In this document: in pieces, positions 7,792 through 15,238 of the stretch
Numbering within the stretch: position 1 is the first letter of the stretch
Layout: every line of letters starts with the position of its first letter
Origin: DATKEG01 sp035544515
GTDB taxonomy: Bacteria; Acidobacteriota; Vicinamibacteria; Fen-336
DNA: 21,422 nucleotides
Direction: 5' to 3'
Assembly (NCBI GenBank): GCA_035544515.1
Contig: DATKEG010000217.1
Location: 1 to 21,422 of the forward strand
The notes under the pieces: generated by a model
What the model was told of the DNA's origin: nothing
Database searches by the model: none
Seen by the model: only the letters and a program-made list of their open reading frames with translations
Position numbers and translations under genes: made by a program

Positions 7792-8250
7792 ATGAAGGCG
7801 CTCGGATGGGCGGTCGGCACGCTGGCCCTCGCGGGCCTGGCCGCGCCGGCGGAGGCGATCGACTGGCGCGACATCTTCGGAGGCGGCGATCGGTACTACG
7901 ACCGGGACCCCGGCCGTGTCGCGTACGACGAGGGGTATCGCGACGGGCTCGACAAAGGAGAGCGGGATGGACGCAAGGGCGAGCGCTACAGCCTGAGGCG
8001 TCACCGCGACTACCGCAACGCGGACGACGGCTACAAGCGGCAGTTCGGCTCCAAACACTCGTATCAGCGCGTCTACCGCCAGGGTTTCGAGTCCGGCTAT
8101 CACCGCGCATACACGGGCTACGGCGAGTACGGCTATGGCCGTGACCGCTACGGTCGCGGCCGCGACTACGGCCGTTACGGCGATCGCGGCCGTTACGGCG
8201 ATCGCGGCCGTTACGACGACGATCGCTACGACCGCGGCCGGAGGCACTGA
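7792..8250 (+). CDS. Secreted Gly/Tyr/Arg/Asp-rich protein of unknown function
   Basis: The 152-residue protein has a signal peptide (MKALGWAVGTLALAGLAAPAEA, cut probably after A-E-A at 22). The mature N-terminal half carries Y-D-E-G-Y-R-D-G-L-D-K-G-E-R-D-G-like units, a G-Y-x-x-G-x-x-D-G pattern often seen in small secreted or periplasmic proteins. A second such unit reads Y-R-Q-G-F-E-S-G-Y-H-R-A-Y. The last 45 residues are low-complexity G-R-Y-G-D-R repeats, encoded by tandem 18-base units. It is strongly charged and has no cysteines. AGGAGG (7779-7784) stands 7 bases before the ATG. The function is unknown; a role in the envelope or in binding surfaces or nucleic acid is only a guess. Confidence 0.82.
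   Translation: MKALGWAVGTLALAGLAAPAEAIDWRDIFGGGDRYYDRDPGRVAYDEGYRDGLDKGERDGRKGERYSLRRHRDYRNADDGYKRQFGSKHSYQRVYRQGFESGYHRAYTGYGEYGYGRDRYGRGRDYGRYGDRGRYGDRGRYDDDRYDRGRRH
8173..8226 (+). repeat. Three 18-base tandem units within the secreted-protein gene
   Basis: Units at 8173-8190 and 8191-8208 are identical (CGTTACGGCGATCGCGGC), and 8209-8226 is a diverged copy. They encode repeated R-Y-G-D-R-G. Preceding G-R-D-Y-G-R sequence is a looser relative. Being a multiple of three, copy-number change would lengthen or shorten the tail without a frameshift. Confidence 0.8.
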
Positions 8251-8264
8251 GGCGCGGTCACGCC

Positions 8265-8279
8265 GCGCGCTCAGCGCGC
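8265..8279. terminator. Possible hairpin at a convergent gene junction
   Basis: GCGCGC-TCA-GCGCGC forms a perfect 6-bp stem whose loop is the stop codon of the proline dehydrogenase, 15 bases beyond the end of the secreted-protein gene. It has no U-tract, so intrinsic termination is only a possibility. Confidence 0.3.
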
Positions 8280-9197
8280 CAGCAGGCTCTTCAGGACGAA
8301 CAGGAGGTTCGCGGGGCGCTCCGCCAGCCGGCGCATGTACCACGCGAACCAGGCGTCCCCGTAGCTGACCAGGACGCGGAAGCGGTACCCGGCCGCGGCC
8401 AGCCGGGCCTGCTCTCGCGGCCGGATGCCGTAGAGCATCTGGAACTCGAGGTCCGCGGGGCGGAGACCCGCCGCGCGCGCGTGCGCTTCGATCCGGCCGA
8501 TGAGCGCCGTGTCGTGCGTGGCGAAGATCGCGCGCACGCCGGCCTGGCGCGCCCGCGGCGCGAGGAGGGTGCGCGCCAGGGCGAAGTAGCTCTCGTCCAC
8601 GTCGGCCTTGCGCGGATACGCCCGGTCGGCGCCCTCGCGGTAGGCGCCCTTGACCAGCCGCACGCCCGCGCCGAGCGGGACGAGGGCCTCGAGATCGGCC
8701 GGGGTGCGGTACAAGTAGGCCTGCAGGCACATGCCGGTAAAGGCATGGCGCGCGCGCACGCGGCCATAGATGTCGAGCGTGGCGTCCGTGTAGGCGGTCG
8801 ACTCCATGTCCACCCACACCCAGTTCCCGAGAAGGGCGGCCTCCGCGGCCAGCGCCAAGAGGTGCTCCTCGCAGGCTTCACGGCTGAAGTCGAGCCCGAG
8901 CTGCGTCGGCTTCACCGAGATCTCGACGTCCGCGCCGGTCTCCTCGACGCGCCGCAGCAGGTCGAGGTAGTGCCGCCGCACCTGCAGCGCTTCACGCGCC
9001 TCGGACAGGTTCTCGCCGAGCTGCGTGAGCACGGCGCCCGCGCCGCGCGCTCGCAGCTCCCGCGCCGCCGCCAGCGCCGCCTCGACGTCGCCGCCGGGCA
9101 TGAAGCGGGCGACGGCGCGGCGCACGAAACCGTAACGCGGCGCCCGCTCGCGCAGCCACCGGTTCTGCGACGCCGCCAGCAGCACGCCCCTCAGCAA
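8271..9197 (-). CDS. Proline dehydrogenase (monofunctional PRODH)
   Basis: The 308-residue flavoenzyme oxidises L-proline to delta1-pyrroline-5-carboxylate and passes electrons to the quinone pool. It is a stand-alone PRODH of normal length, not the PutA fusion. Barrel motifs are present in order: VEISVKPTQLGLD (about 95-110), VWVDMEST (about 125), QAYLYRT, VRLVKGAYREGA (FAD/proline site), FATHD, LEFQMLYGIR, VSYGDAWFAWYMRRLAERPAN (Arg289/Arg290 of the proline carboxylate-binding R-R-x-x-E-R-P). The next pathway enzyme, P5C dehydrogenase, is not in the window. The TTG at 9197 is chosen because the opening MLRGVLLAASQNRWLRE matches the family and TAGAAT (9207-9212) ends 9 bases upstream; a GTG at 9185 is the alternative. 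Confidence 0.92.
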   Translation of the reverse strand: MLRGVLLAASQNRWLRERAPRYGFVRRAVARFMPGGDVEAALAAARELRARGAGAVLTQLGENLSEAREALQVRRHYLDLLRRVEETGADVEISVKPTQLGLDFSREACEEHLLALAAEAALLGNWVWVDMESTAYTDATLDIYGRVRARHAFTGMCLQAYLYRTPADLEALVPLGAGVRLVKGAYREGADRAYPRKADVDESYFALARTLLAPRARQAGVRAIFATHDTALIGRIEAHARAAGLRPADLEFQMLYGIRPREQARLAAAGYRFRVLVSYGDAWFAWYMRRLAERPANLLFVLKSLLAR

Positions 9198-9206
9198 ACG
9201 GCGCCC

Positions 9207-9212
9207 ATTCTA
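9207..9212 (-). promoter_or_regulatory. Predicted -10 box of the proline dehydrogenase gene
   Basis: TAGAAT (5 of 6 to TATAAT) on the minus strand, with 9 bases to the TTG start. No good -35 is seen at 16-18 bases. The spacing matches the other nearly leaderless genes of the window. Confidence 0.4.
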
Positions 9213-9244
9213 TGCCGGTCGTCCCGGAAGCGGCGCCGCCGGGG

Positions 9245-11308
9245 TCAGCGGCCGCGGAGCAGCTCCTGCACCAGGCCGTCCGCGCCGTAGACCTCCTCCG
9301 CGCTCTCCAGCAGGCCGCGCACGTCCACCGCGATGGCGCGGGCCTTCTCGTCCGTATAGAAGTAGTCGAGGGCCAGGCTCTCCATGTTGCCGTCGAAGAC
9401 GAGGCCGACCAGCTCGCCTTCGCGGTCGATGACGGGGCTCCCGGAGTTGCCGCCGACGATGTCGGCGGTGGAGACGAAGTTGTAGGGTGTGGCCAGGTCG
9501 AGCTCGTCCTTCTCCGCCTGGAAGCGGGGCGAGAGGTTCCAGGGCTCCCGGTAGGAGAAGCCCGCCGCGCGGCCGTAGAGGCCGTGCAGGGTGGTGAAGG
9601 GCGGGACCTGCGTGCCCTGGGCGGGGTAGCCCTTCACCGTTCCGTAGGCCAGGCGCAGGGTGAAGGTGGCGTCCGGCGCCACCGTCTTCCCGTGCAGCGC
9701 GAACCGCGCCCGCGCGATGCGTTCCCCCGCGCGCGTGATCACGGACTTGACCTGGTCTTCGTCGTAGCGGCGCAGCTCGCGGCCGAAGGGATCGATGCGG
9801 CGCGCGAGCACCACCATGGGATCGCGCGAGGCCGCCACGGCCGCGGGTCCGCCCTCGACCAGCGCGCGGCGGGCCGCGACCTGGTCGAGCCCGGTGCCCT
9901 CCACCGCCTCCCGCGCCACTTCCGCGGGCGTGCGCCCGCCCAGCACGCTCGCGACGTAGGGGTGGTCCGCCCCCAGCGCCTCCCGCGCGCCCTCGAGCTG
10001 GTCGGTCAGGGTGGCGACCTCGAGGTCCTTGTAGATCGGCGCCGGCGAGAAGAGCGCGTTCTCGAGCGACGGCAGGACGGCGTCGATGTACTCGTCGAGC
10101 CGCTGCTCGTTGGGTTTCCGCCTCTCCTCCACGTAGCGGACGAGCTGGCCGGCCAGTCCGAGCAGCCTGGACCAGCCGAAGCTGCCGTAGCGATACTCGG
10201 TGAGGCGCGCGTCGTGCCGCTGCCGCGCCGCCGCGATGTCCTCGAAGGCCCGGCCGGCATCCCCGGCCAGCGCGGGGACGGCGGCGATGCGCCGGCGCAG
10301 CGCCTCCTCCTCGGCCCGCTTGGCGGCCATGGCCGCCTCGTCGCGCAGGGCCCCGAGGCGGCCGCCGAGCGCCTTGAAGCTGTTCTCGAGACCGAGGATG
10401 GTGGGGGCGGCGCGCCGCGCGTTCTCGGGGCCCTTCGCCGCGTAGTCGCGCAAGACCTTCAGGCGACGCTGGTAATAGGCCAGCGCCTCCGGAAGCAGGA
10501 GGTCGCGCTCCGATTCGAGCTGGGCCACCGTCTCCTGGCGGGAGGTCGAGCCGGGGTTGCCGGGGACGAACACCAGGTCGCCCTCCTTCGCGCCCCGCCG
10601 GCTCCAGCGCAGCCAGGAGGGCGAGCGCGCCGGCTGCCCGCCTTCGTAGGCGCGGAAGAACGCCGCGTCGAGGTTGAAGCGCGGGTAGGTGAAGTTGTCG
10701 GCGTCCCCGCCGAAGTAGGCCGCCTGGCCCTCGGGCGCGAAGACCAGGCGCACGTCCGTGTACTTCTTGTAGGTGTAGAGCGCGTATTCGGCGCCCTGGT
10801 ACAGGCTGACCAGGTCGCAGCGCAGCCCGGTGCGGCGGGCACAGTCGTTCTCGACGCCGGCGGCGGCCGCCTTGCGCACGTCGCCGGCTTCCTTGTCCGT
10901 CATGCCGGGACGCACGCCACCCAGGACGCGGGCGGTGACGTCCTCGATGCCCATGAGCACGTTCACCTCGTATCCCGGGCAGGCCTTTTCCTGCGCGCGC
11001 GAGGCCGCGAGGAAGCCGTCGCTCACGTAGTCGTTCTCCGCGGTCGAGAGGTTCTGGATGCACCCCAGGCCGACGTGGTGGTTCGTGAGCATGAGCCCGT
11101 CGGGAGACACGAACGACCCGGAGCCGCCGGCCATGAAGCGGACGGCGGCCAGGCGCACCTTGTCCAGCCATTCCCGCGACGGGGTGAAGCCGTAGCGCTC
11201 CTGCAGCCGCTGCGTGGGCGGGTTGTCGAACGTCCACATGCCCTCGTCGGCGCGGGCGGGCGCGGCCAGGATCAGGCAGGCCAGACCCAGGCCCGGTACT
11301 CGGCGCAC
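9245..11308 (-). CDS. S46 family dipeptidyl-peptidase (DPP7/DPP11 type), secreted
   Basis: The 687-residue serine peptidase has a signal peptide (cut probably after A-R-A at 20). S46 enzymes remove dipeptides from peptide N-termini, usually in the periplasm. Family marks: D-E-G-M-W-T-F-D-N-P at the mature start, the catalytic His motif GLMLTNHHVG (76-78), FVPGNPGSTSR, and the nucleophile motif VGGNSGSPVID (Ser622). Eighteen residues after the serine lies Gly640 in F-D-G-N, the position that is Gly in DPP7-type enzymes (hydrophobic preference) and Arg in DPP11 (acidic preference). The start is GTG 11308, preceded by GGAGGTGA at 6 bases. Only 26 bases separate it from citrate synthase, so the two are probably cotranscribed, an unusual pairing. 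Confidence 0.93.
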   Translation of the reverse strand: MRRVPGLGLACLILAAPARADEGMWTFDNPPTQRLQERYGFTPSREWLDKVRLAAVRFMAGGSGSFVSPDGLMLTNHHVGLGCIQNLSTAENDYVSDGFLAASRAQEKACPGYEVNVLMGIEDVTARVLGGVRPGMTDKEAGDVRKAAAAGVENDCARRTGLRCDLVSLYQGAEYALYTYKKYTDVRLVFAPEGQAAYFGGDADNFTYPRFNLDAAFFRAYEGGQPARSPSWLRWSRRGAKEGDLVFVPGNPGSTSRQETVAQLESERDLLLPEALAYYQRRLKVLRDYAAKGPENARRAAPTILGLENSFKALGGRLGALRDEAAMAAKRAEEEALRRRIAAVPALAGDAGRAFEDIAAARQRHDARLTEYRYGSFGWSRLLGLAGQLVRYVEERRKPNEQRLDEYIDAVLPSLENALFSPAPIYKDLEVATLTDQLEGAREALGADHPYVASVLGGRTPAEVAREAVEGTGLDQVAARRALVEGGPAAVAASRDPMVVLARRIDPFGRELRRYDEDQVKSVITRAGERIARARFALHGKTVAPDATFTLRLAYGTVKGYPAQGTQVPPFTTLHGLYGRAAGFSYREPWNLSPRFQAEKDELDLATPYNFVSTADIVGGNSGSPVIDREGELVGLVFDGNMESLALDYFYTDEKARAIAVDVRGLLESAEEVYGADGLVQELLRGR

Positions 11309-11334
11309 GGTGTCACCTCCGAAGGAAGGAGCGG

Positions 11335-12630
11335 CTATCCGCGCGCCGCCAGCGGCATGTACCCACGTGGCGGCGGCCCCTGGTAGATCTGCCGCGGGCG
11401 CGCGATCTTCTGGTCCTTGTCCTGCAACATCTCTTCCCACTGCGCGAGCCAGCCGGAGGTGCGCGGGATGGCGAAGAGGACCGGGAACATGTCCACGGGG
11501 AAGCCCATGGCCTGGTAGATGAGGCCGGAATAGAAGTCCACGTTGGGATAGAGCTTGCGCTTGACGAAGTACTCGTCCTCCAGCGCGATCCTCTCCAGCT
11601 CCAGCGCGATGTCGAGCAGCGGGTTGCGGCCGGTCACTCCGAAGACCTGGTCGGCCATCCTCTTGATGATCTGGGCGCGCGGGTCGTGGTTCTTGTAGAC
11701 GCGGTGCCCGAAGCCCATCAGGCGGACCTCGCCGCCGCTCTGCTTCACTTCCTTGATGAAGTCCGGCACGTGGTCCTTGGAGCCGATCTCGTTGAGCATG
11801 CGCAGCACGGCCTCGTTGGCTCCCCCGTGCAGCGGGCCGTAGAGGGCGGCGATGGCGGCGGCGCAGGCCGAATAGGGGTCCACCTCGGAGGACCCCACCC
11901 CGCGCATGGCGGAGGTGGAGCAGTTCTGCTCGTGGTCGGCATGCAGGATGAAGAGCACGTCCAGCGCCTTCTCCAGCACGGGATTGATGGTGAAGCGCCG
12001 CTCCGTCATCTTGAACATCATCTGCAGGAAGTTGGCGGCGTAGCTCAGCTCGTTGTCGGGCTGCACGAACGGCCGCCCCACCGAGTGGCGGTAGGCGAAG
12101 GCGGCGAGCGTGGGCATCTTGGCGATGAGCCGGTAGATCTGCCGGCGCCGCACCGCGGCCGTGCGGATGTCCTTGGCGTCCGGGTAGAAGGTGGAGAGCG
12201 CGCCCACCGTGGACACCAGGATGCCCATGGGGTGGGCGTCGTAGCGGAACCCGCTCATCAGCCCCTTGATGTTCTCGTGCACCATGGTGTGGTTCACGAC
12301 GTTGTGCACCCAGGCGTCGTATTGCGGCCGGCTGGGCAGCTCGCCGTGCACGATCAGGTAGGCGGTGTCGAGGTACGTGCTCTGCTCCGCCAGCTCCTGG
12401 ATGGGATAGCCACGGTAGTTGAGGATGCCCTTGTCCCCGTCGATGAAGGTGATGCGGCTCCGGCAGGCGGCGGTGTTGGTGAAGGCGGGGTCGTACGTCA
12501 TGAGGCCGAAGTCGTCCTCGCCGGTCTTGATCTGCCGGAGGTCGATGGCGCGGACGGTGCCGTCCTTGACGGGGACCTCGTAGGTCTTCCCCGTGCGGTT
12601 GTCGGTGATGGTGAGCGAGTCCTTGGTCAT
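11335..12630 (-). CDS. gltA: Citrate synthase
   Basis: The 431-residue protein condenses oxaloacetate and acetyl-CoA to citrate, the entry step of the TCA cycle. Length and the N-terminal beta domain (TDNRTGKTYEVPVKDGTVRA, then TAACRSRITFIDGDKGIL) mark the longer GltA type found as hexamers in many Gram-negative bacteria. Catalytic residues are in place: the His of L-H-A-D-H-E-Q-N-C-S-T, the His of Y-G-P-L-H-G-G-A-N-E-A, and the Asp of N-V-D-F-Y-S-G. GFGHRVYKNHDPRA and RTSGWLAQWEEM complete the CoA and substrate sites. The ATG at 12630 has GAGG 8 bases upstream, and a promoter lies about 40 bases further up. The S46 peptidase gene follows closely. Confidence 0.97.
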   Translation of the reverse strand: MTKDSLTITDNRTGKTYEVPVKDGTVRAIDLRQIKTGEDDFGLMTYDPAFTNTAACRSRITFIDGDKGILNYRGYPIQELAEQSTYLDTAYLIVHGELPSRPQYDAWVHNVVNHTMVHENIKGLMSGFRYDAHPMGILVSTVGALSTFYPDAKDIRTAAVRRRQIYRLIAKMPTLAAFAYRHSVGRPFVQPDNELSYAANFLQMMFKMTERRFTINPVLEKALDVLFILHADHEQNCSTSAMRGVGSSEVDPYSACAAAIAALYGPLHGGANEAVLRMLNEIGSKDHVPDFIKEVKQSGGEVRLMGFGHRVYKNHDPRAQIIKRMADQVFGVTGRNPLLDIALELERIALEDEYFVKRKLYPNVDFYSGLIYQAMGFPVDMFPVLFAIPRTSGWLAQWEEMLQDKDQKIARPRQIYQGPPPRGYMPLAARG

Positions 12631-12666
12631 GCAACCGCCTCGGGGGTCGGCCGGACCGGAGAAGCC

Positions 12667-12695
12667 AAGCTAACACCGGGTGCGTGAGGGGTCAA
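12667..12695 (-). promoter_or_regulatory. Predicted citrate synthase promoter
   Basis: On the minus strand, TTGACC (12690-12695; 5 of 6) and TAGCTT (12667-12672) are 17 bases apart. Transcription would start near 12660, giving a leader of about 30 bases with its own GAGG ribosome site. It would serve gltA and probably the S46 peptidase gene. Confidence 0.55.
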
Positions 12696-12717
12696 ACGGC
12701 GGCCGGCATGGTCAGCG

Positions 12718-12730
12718 GCGTCGCCGACGC
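12718..12730 (-). terminator. Possible hairpin after the GT-C-like gene
   Basis: GCGTC-loop-GACGC forms a 5-bp stem 5-17 bases past the stop of the membrane-protein gene. There is no U-tract, and it sits just upstream of the gltA promoter, so a terminator here would make sense but is not proven. Confidence 0.25.
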
Positions 12731-12734
12731 GCCG

Positions 12735-14384
12735 TCAGGGTGCCGGCATCACCTCGTAAACGGTGTCACCGCCGAAGCGCGCGACCTCCTTCAGCTCGGT
12801 GCCGAACCCGCCCAGGTCCCGCTCGATGCGGGCCCACTGGTTGGGGCCGAAGCCTCCGCGGTGGAGGATCACGTAGCGGACGCCGCGCTCGCGGAAGGCG
12901 GCCAGCGCGTCGGCCGAGGGGAACCGGCGCGCGCGCCGGCGCAGGTCGAGGTAGGGAGCGGGCTCGATCCCCGCGTAGCCGTTGGCCAGCGGCTTCCAGT
13001 GGTGCGTCTGGTGGATGAGGTAGATGCTCTCGTGGTACGCGGGCCGCCGGAAGATCCCGTAGATGTCGAAGATCGGCAGCTCCACGACCACCGGGTCGCC
13101 GGCCTGGGCCGCCAGCCACCGGTAGACCTCCGGCGGAGGCTGGCGGCTGTCCACCACCTGCGCCCAGGCCGGCATCGGTATCGGGACGATGAGCGTCTCG
13201 GCCAGGGCCAGCGCGGTGAGGGCGACCATCCGCGGCGTCCGCGGCCGCCAGAGCGTGAGGGCCTTCGCGGCCAGGAGGGCCAGGGCCAGCGCGATGAAGA
13301 TGCCCGCCCGGCTCGGCACGCGGATCATGCGGAAGGCGGGGACGATCTCCCGGACGAGGGCGAACGGGCCCGGACCGAGCACGTGCCCCAGGACGCGGAG
13401 CTCGGGACCGAGGGCGACGAGTGCCGCCACTCCCCCCATGACCGCGAGCGCGATCGCGTCCCGGCCCGGGCGGCGGCCGTGCCGCAGGAGCCACCACGCT
13501 CCCACGGCGGCCAACGCGGGCAGGACCAGCCCCGGGAAGAGGTTGTTCGCGTTCGTGCTCCGGAACTCCGCGGTCGCCTCGCCGTAGACGCGGTTCCACG
13601 ACGTGGTGGCCAGGAAGGACTCGAGCGCCGCCGAGTAGACGACCGTCTCGCCCGTGCCCCGCTCGTAGCCGAGCGGAGCGAGGGCGCGCTGGTGCAGCAC
13701 GTACAAGGGCAGCAGCAGCGCGGCCGCGACCATCGCGGCCGCCACGGCCGCCGGGAGCCGACGCCATCGTCCCCAGAGCAGGACGAGCGCGGCCGGCGGG
13801 AGCACGGCCAGGCCGATGAGCCCGTGGTACCCGCACGCGTAGGTCGCCAGCGCGAACACGAGCGCCGAGAGCAGGGCGTCCCTCCACCGGCCCGCGGCGA
13901 CGTACCGGTGCAGGAAGAGCAGCACGAGGGGAAGCCACTGGCTGCCCAGCGTGCTCAGGTGCGCGATCTGGTCGGTGCGGATGGGGCTGAAGGCAAAGGC
14001 GGCGCCCGCGAACAGCGCGGGGCCTTCCGCGCAGCCCAGCTCCCGCGCGAGCAGGTAGGCGGTGAGGGCGGAGAGCAGGAACGTCAGCAGCCGGGCGACG
14101 TTGAACAGGAAGACGGCGTCGGAGGTGAACAGGCCGAGCGGCGCCACGAGCAGGGTGGTGCCGAGGATCGGCTCGTCGAAGCCCAGCGTGTGGCGGAGCG
14201 GGTGGAAGATCGGCCCGTGCGGGAGCAGCGACGGATCGGTCTTCAGCGCGTGCAGCTCCCAGCCGATGGCCCAGGCGAAGAAGGCGGAGTCGCCCGCGTC
14301 CATGACGTGGAGACGGGTGAGGAGCGGCCAGGTGAGGGCGGCCGTAAGGAGCGTGTAGAGCGCGGCCGCGCGGAGCACCGGCAT
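12735..14384 (-). CDS. Polytopic membrane protein resembling GT-C glycosyltransferases
   Basis: The 549-residue protein has about ten to twelve hydrophobic helices up to about residue 405, then a soluble domain of about 145 residues. The first external loop holds HVMDAGDSAFFAWAIGW (Asp29, Asp32), placed like the acidic catalytic motif of GT-C enzymes, which use lipid-linked sugars on the outer face of the membrane. FAFSPIRTDQIAHLSTLGSQ and F-R-M-I-R-V-P-S-R also recur in this broad uncharacterised group. The C-terminal part reads like a small alpha/beta domain (VVVELPIFDIYG, then AFRERGVRYVILHRGGF). Substrate and acceptor are unknown. ATG 14384 is chosen with TAGAGT (14393-14398) 8 bases upstream; an in-frame GTG at 14402 would add six residues. 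No glycan cluster surrounds it. Confidence 0.78.
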   Translation of the reverse strand: MPVLRAAALYTLLTAALTWPLLTRLHVMDAGDSAFFAWAIGWELHALKTDPSLLPHGPIFHPLRHTLGFDEPILGTTLLVAPLGLFTSDAVFLFNVARLLTFLLSALTAYLLARELGCAEGPALFAGAAFAFSPIRTDQIAHLSTLGSQWLPLVLLFLHRYVAAGRWRDALLSALVFALATYACGYHGLIGLAVLPPAALVLLWGRWRRLPAAVAAAMVAAALLLPLYVLHQRALAPLGYERGTGETVVYSAALESFLATTSWNRVYGEATAEFRSTNANNLFPGLVLPALAAVGAWWLLRHGRRPGRDAIALAVMGGVAALVALGPELRVLGHVLGPGPFALVREIVPAFRMIRVPSRAGIFIALALALLAAKALTLWRPRTPRMVALTALALAETLIVPIPMPAWAQVVDSRQPPPEVYRWLAAQAGDPVVVELPIFDIYGIFRRPAYHESIYLIHQTHHWKPLANGYAGIEPAPYLDLRRRARRFPSADALAAFRERGVRYVILHRGGFGPNQWARIERDLGGFGTELKEVARFGGDTVYEVMPAP

Positions 14385-14419
14385 CCGCGGCGACTCTAGC
14401 ACGGGGACTTCGGCCCTTC

Positions 14420-14449
14420 TTGACGCGGGTCTCGCCGGGAGCTTAGTGT
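14420..14449 (+). promoter_or_regulatory. Predicted promoter of the SDR-flavoprotein operon, nearly leaderless
   Basis: TTGACG (14420-14425; 5 of 6) and TAGTGT (14444-14449) are 18 bases apart. The -10 ends 9 bases before the ATG at 14459, and the intervening bases carry no Shine-Dalgarno, so the mRNA likely starts 2-3 bases before the codon. Confidence 0.5.
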
Positions 14450-14458
14450 GCGCGCCAG

Positions 14459-15238
14459 ATGATCGCCGCGGGCCGGCTCGCGAACCAGAGCGCCATCGTC
14501 ACGGGCGCGACCAGCGGGATGGGACGCGCGGTGGCCGTGCTCTTCGCGCGTGAGGGGGCGGCCGTGCTGTGCAGCGGCCGGGACCCGGGTCGCGGGGCGA
14601 CGCTGGTGGAGGAGATCGCCGCGCGGGGCGGGCGCGCCGCGTTCGTGCCGGGGGACGTCACGCGGCCGGAGACGAACGACCGGCTGGTGGCGGAGTGCCG
14701 GCGGCGGTTCGGCCGGGTGGACATCGCGGTGGCCAACGCCGGTGTCCTCGGCCTGGGCTCCGTGACCGATCTGCCGGTCGAGACCTGGAGGCAGACGCTC
14801 GCCGTCAACCTGGACGCCGTCTTCCATCTCATGCGCAGCACCATCCCGGCCATGCGCGAAGCCGGAGGCGGCGCGATCGTGGTCAACGCGTCGATCGCCG
14901 CCTTCAAGGCCTTCCCCAACCACGCCGCGTATTGCGCCTCGAAGGGCGCCCTGGTGGCGCTCGTCCGCCAGGTGGCGGTGGACGTGGCCCCGGCGATCCG
15001 CGTGAACGCGCTGTGCCCCGGTCCCGTGGACACGCCGCTGCTCTGGGACTCGGCCGTCGCGTTCCCGAATCCGGCCGAAGCGGTCGCGGAGGCGGGCCGT
15101 AAGACCCTACTGAAGCGCCTGGGCCGGCCCGAGGACGTCGCCCGCGCCGCGCTGTTCCTGGCCTCGAGCGACTCGGGCTGGATGACGGGAACCGCCCTCA
15201 CCATCGACGGTGGGATCATGACGGGGACCTCGGGATGA
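14459..15238 (+). CDS. Short-chain dehydrogenase/reductase (SDR)
   Basis: The 259-residue classical SDR has the full motif set: TGATSGMG (15-22) for the dinucleotide, VANAGVLG (N93-A94-G95), Asn117, Ser145 in V-V-N-A-S, and the catalytic Y158-C-A-S-K162. C-P-G-P-V-D-T-P closes the substrate loop. Arg41 after the second strand (C-S-G-R-D) hints at NADP(H), although this is not decisive. It should oxidise or reduce an alcohol/carbonyl pair in the cytosol; the substrate is unknown. Its stop overlaps the ATG of the flavoprotein gene (ATGA), so the two are translationally coupled and may act on related compounds. The start has no ribosome site but fits a leaderless promoter. Confidence 0.93.
   Translation: MIAAGRLANQSAIVTGATSGMGRAVAVLFAREGAAVLCSGRDPGRGATLVEEIAARGGRAAFVPGDVTRPETNDRLVAECRRRFGRVDIAVANAGVLGLGSVTDLPVETWRQTLAVNLDAVFHLMRSTIPAMREAGGGAIVVNASIAAFKAFPNHAAYCASKGALVALVRQVAVDVAPAIRVNALCPGPVDTPLLWDSAVAFPNPAEAVAEAGRKTLLKRLGRPEDVARAALFLASSDSGWMTGTALTIDGGIMTGTSG

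Noticed and set aside
7608..7874. An N-terminal extension of the HerA-like protein from 7874
   Set aside because: The extension is low-complexity, contains the promoter and overlaps the start of the divergent secreted-protein gene. GTG 7607 gives a clean domain start.
5388..8144. A 918-codon open frame on the plus strand
   Set aside because: It lies opposite the HerA-like gene, has the Arg/His/Gln/Gly-rich composition of antisense GC-rich DNA and shows no recognisable motif. The minus strand holds intact Walker motifs.
8146..8240. Short regular repeats that could be taken for a CRISPR-like array
   Set aside because: Units are 18 bases, directly adjacent, without spacers and in frame within a coding sequence.
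9245..12676. A single 1143-codon frame joining the S46 peptidase to upstream sequence, suggesting a fusion
   Set aside because: The upstream part is the citrate synthase gene read in another frame. The real start is GTG 11308, with a signal peptide and a Shine-Dalgarno.
12684..14399. A 571-codon open frame on the plus strand, antisense to the GT-C-like gene
   Set aside because: Composition is Glu/Gly/Arg/Gln-rich without any fold signature; the opposite strand encodes regular membrane helices.
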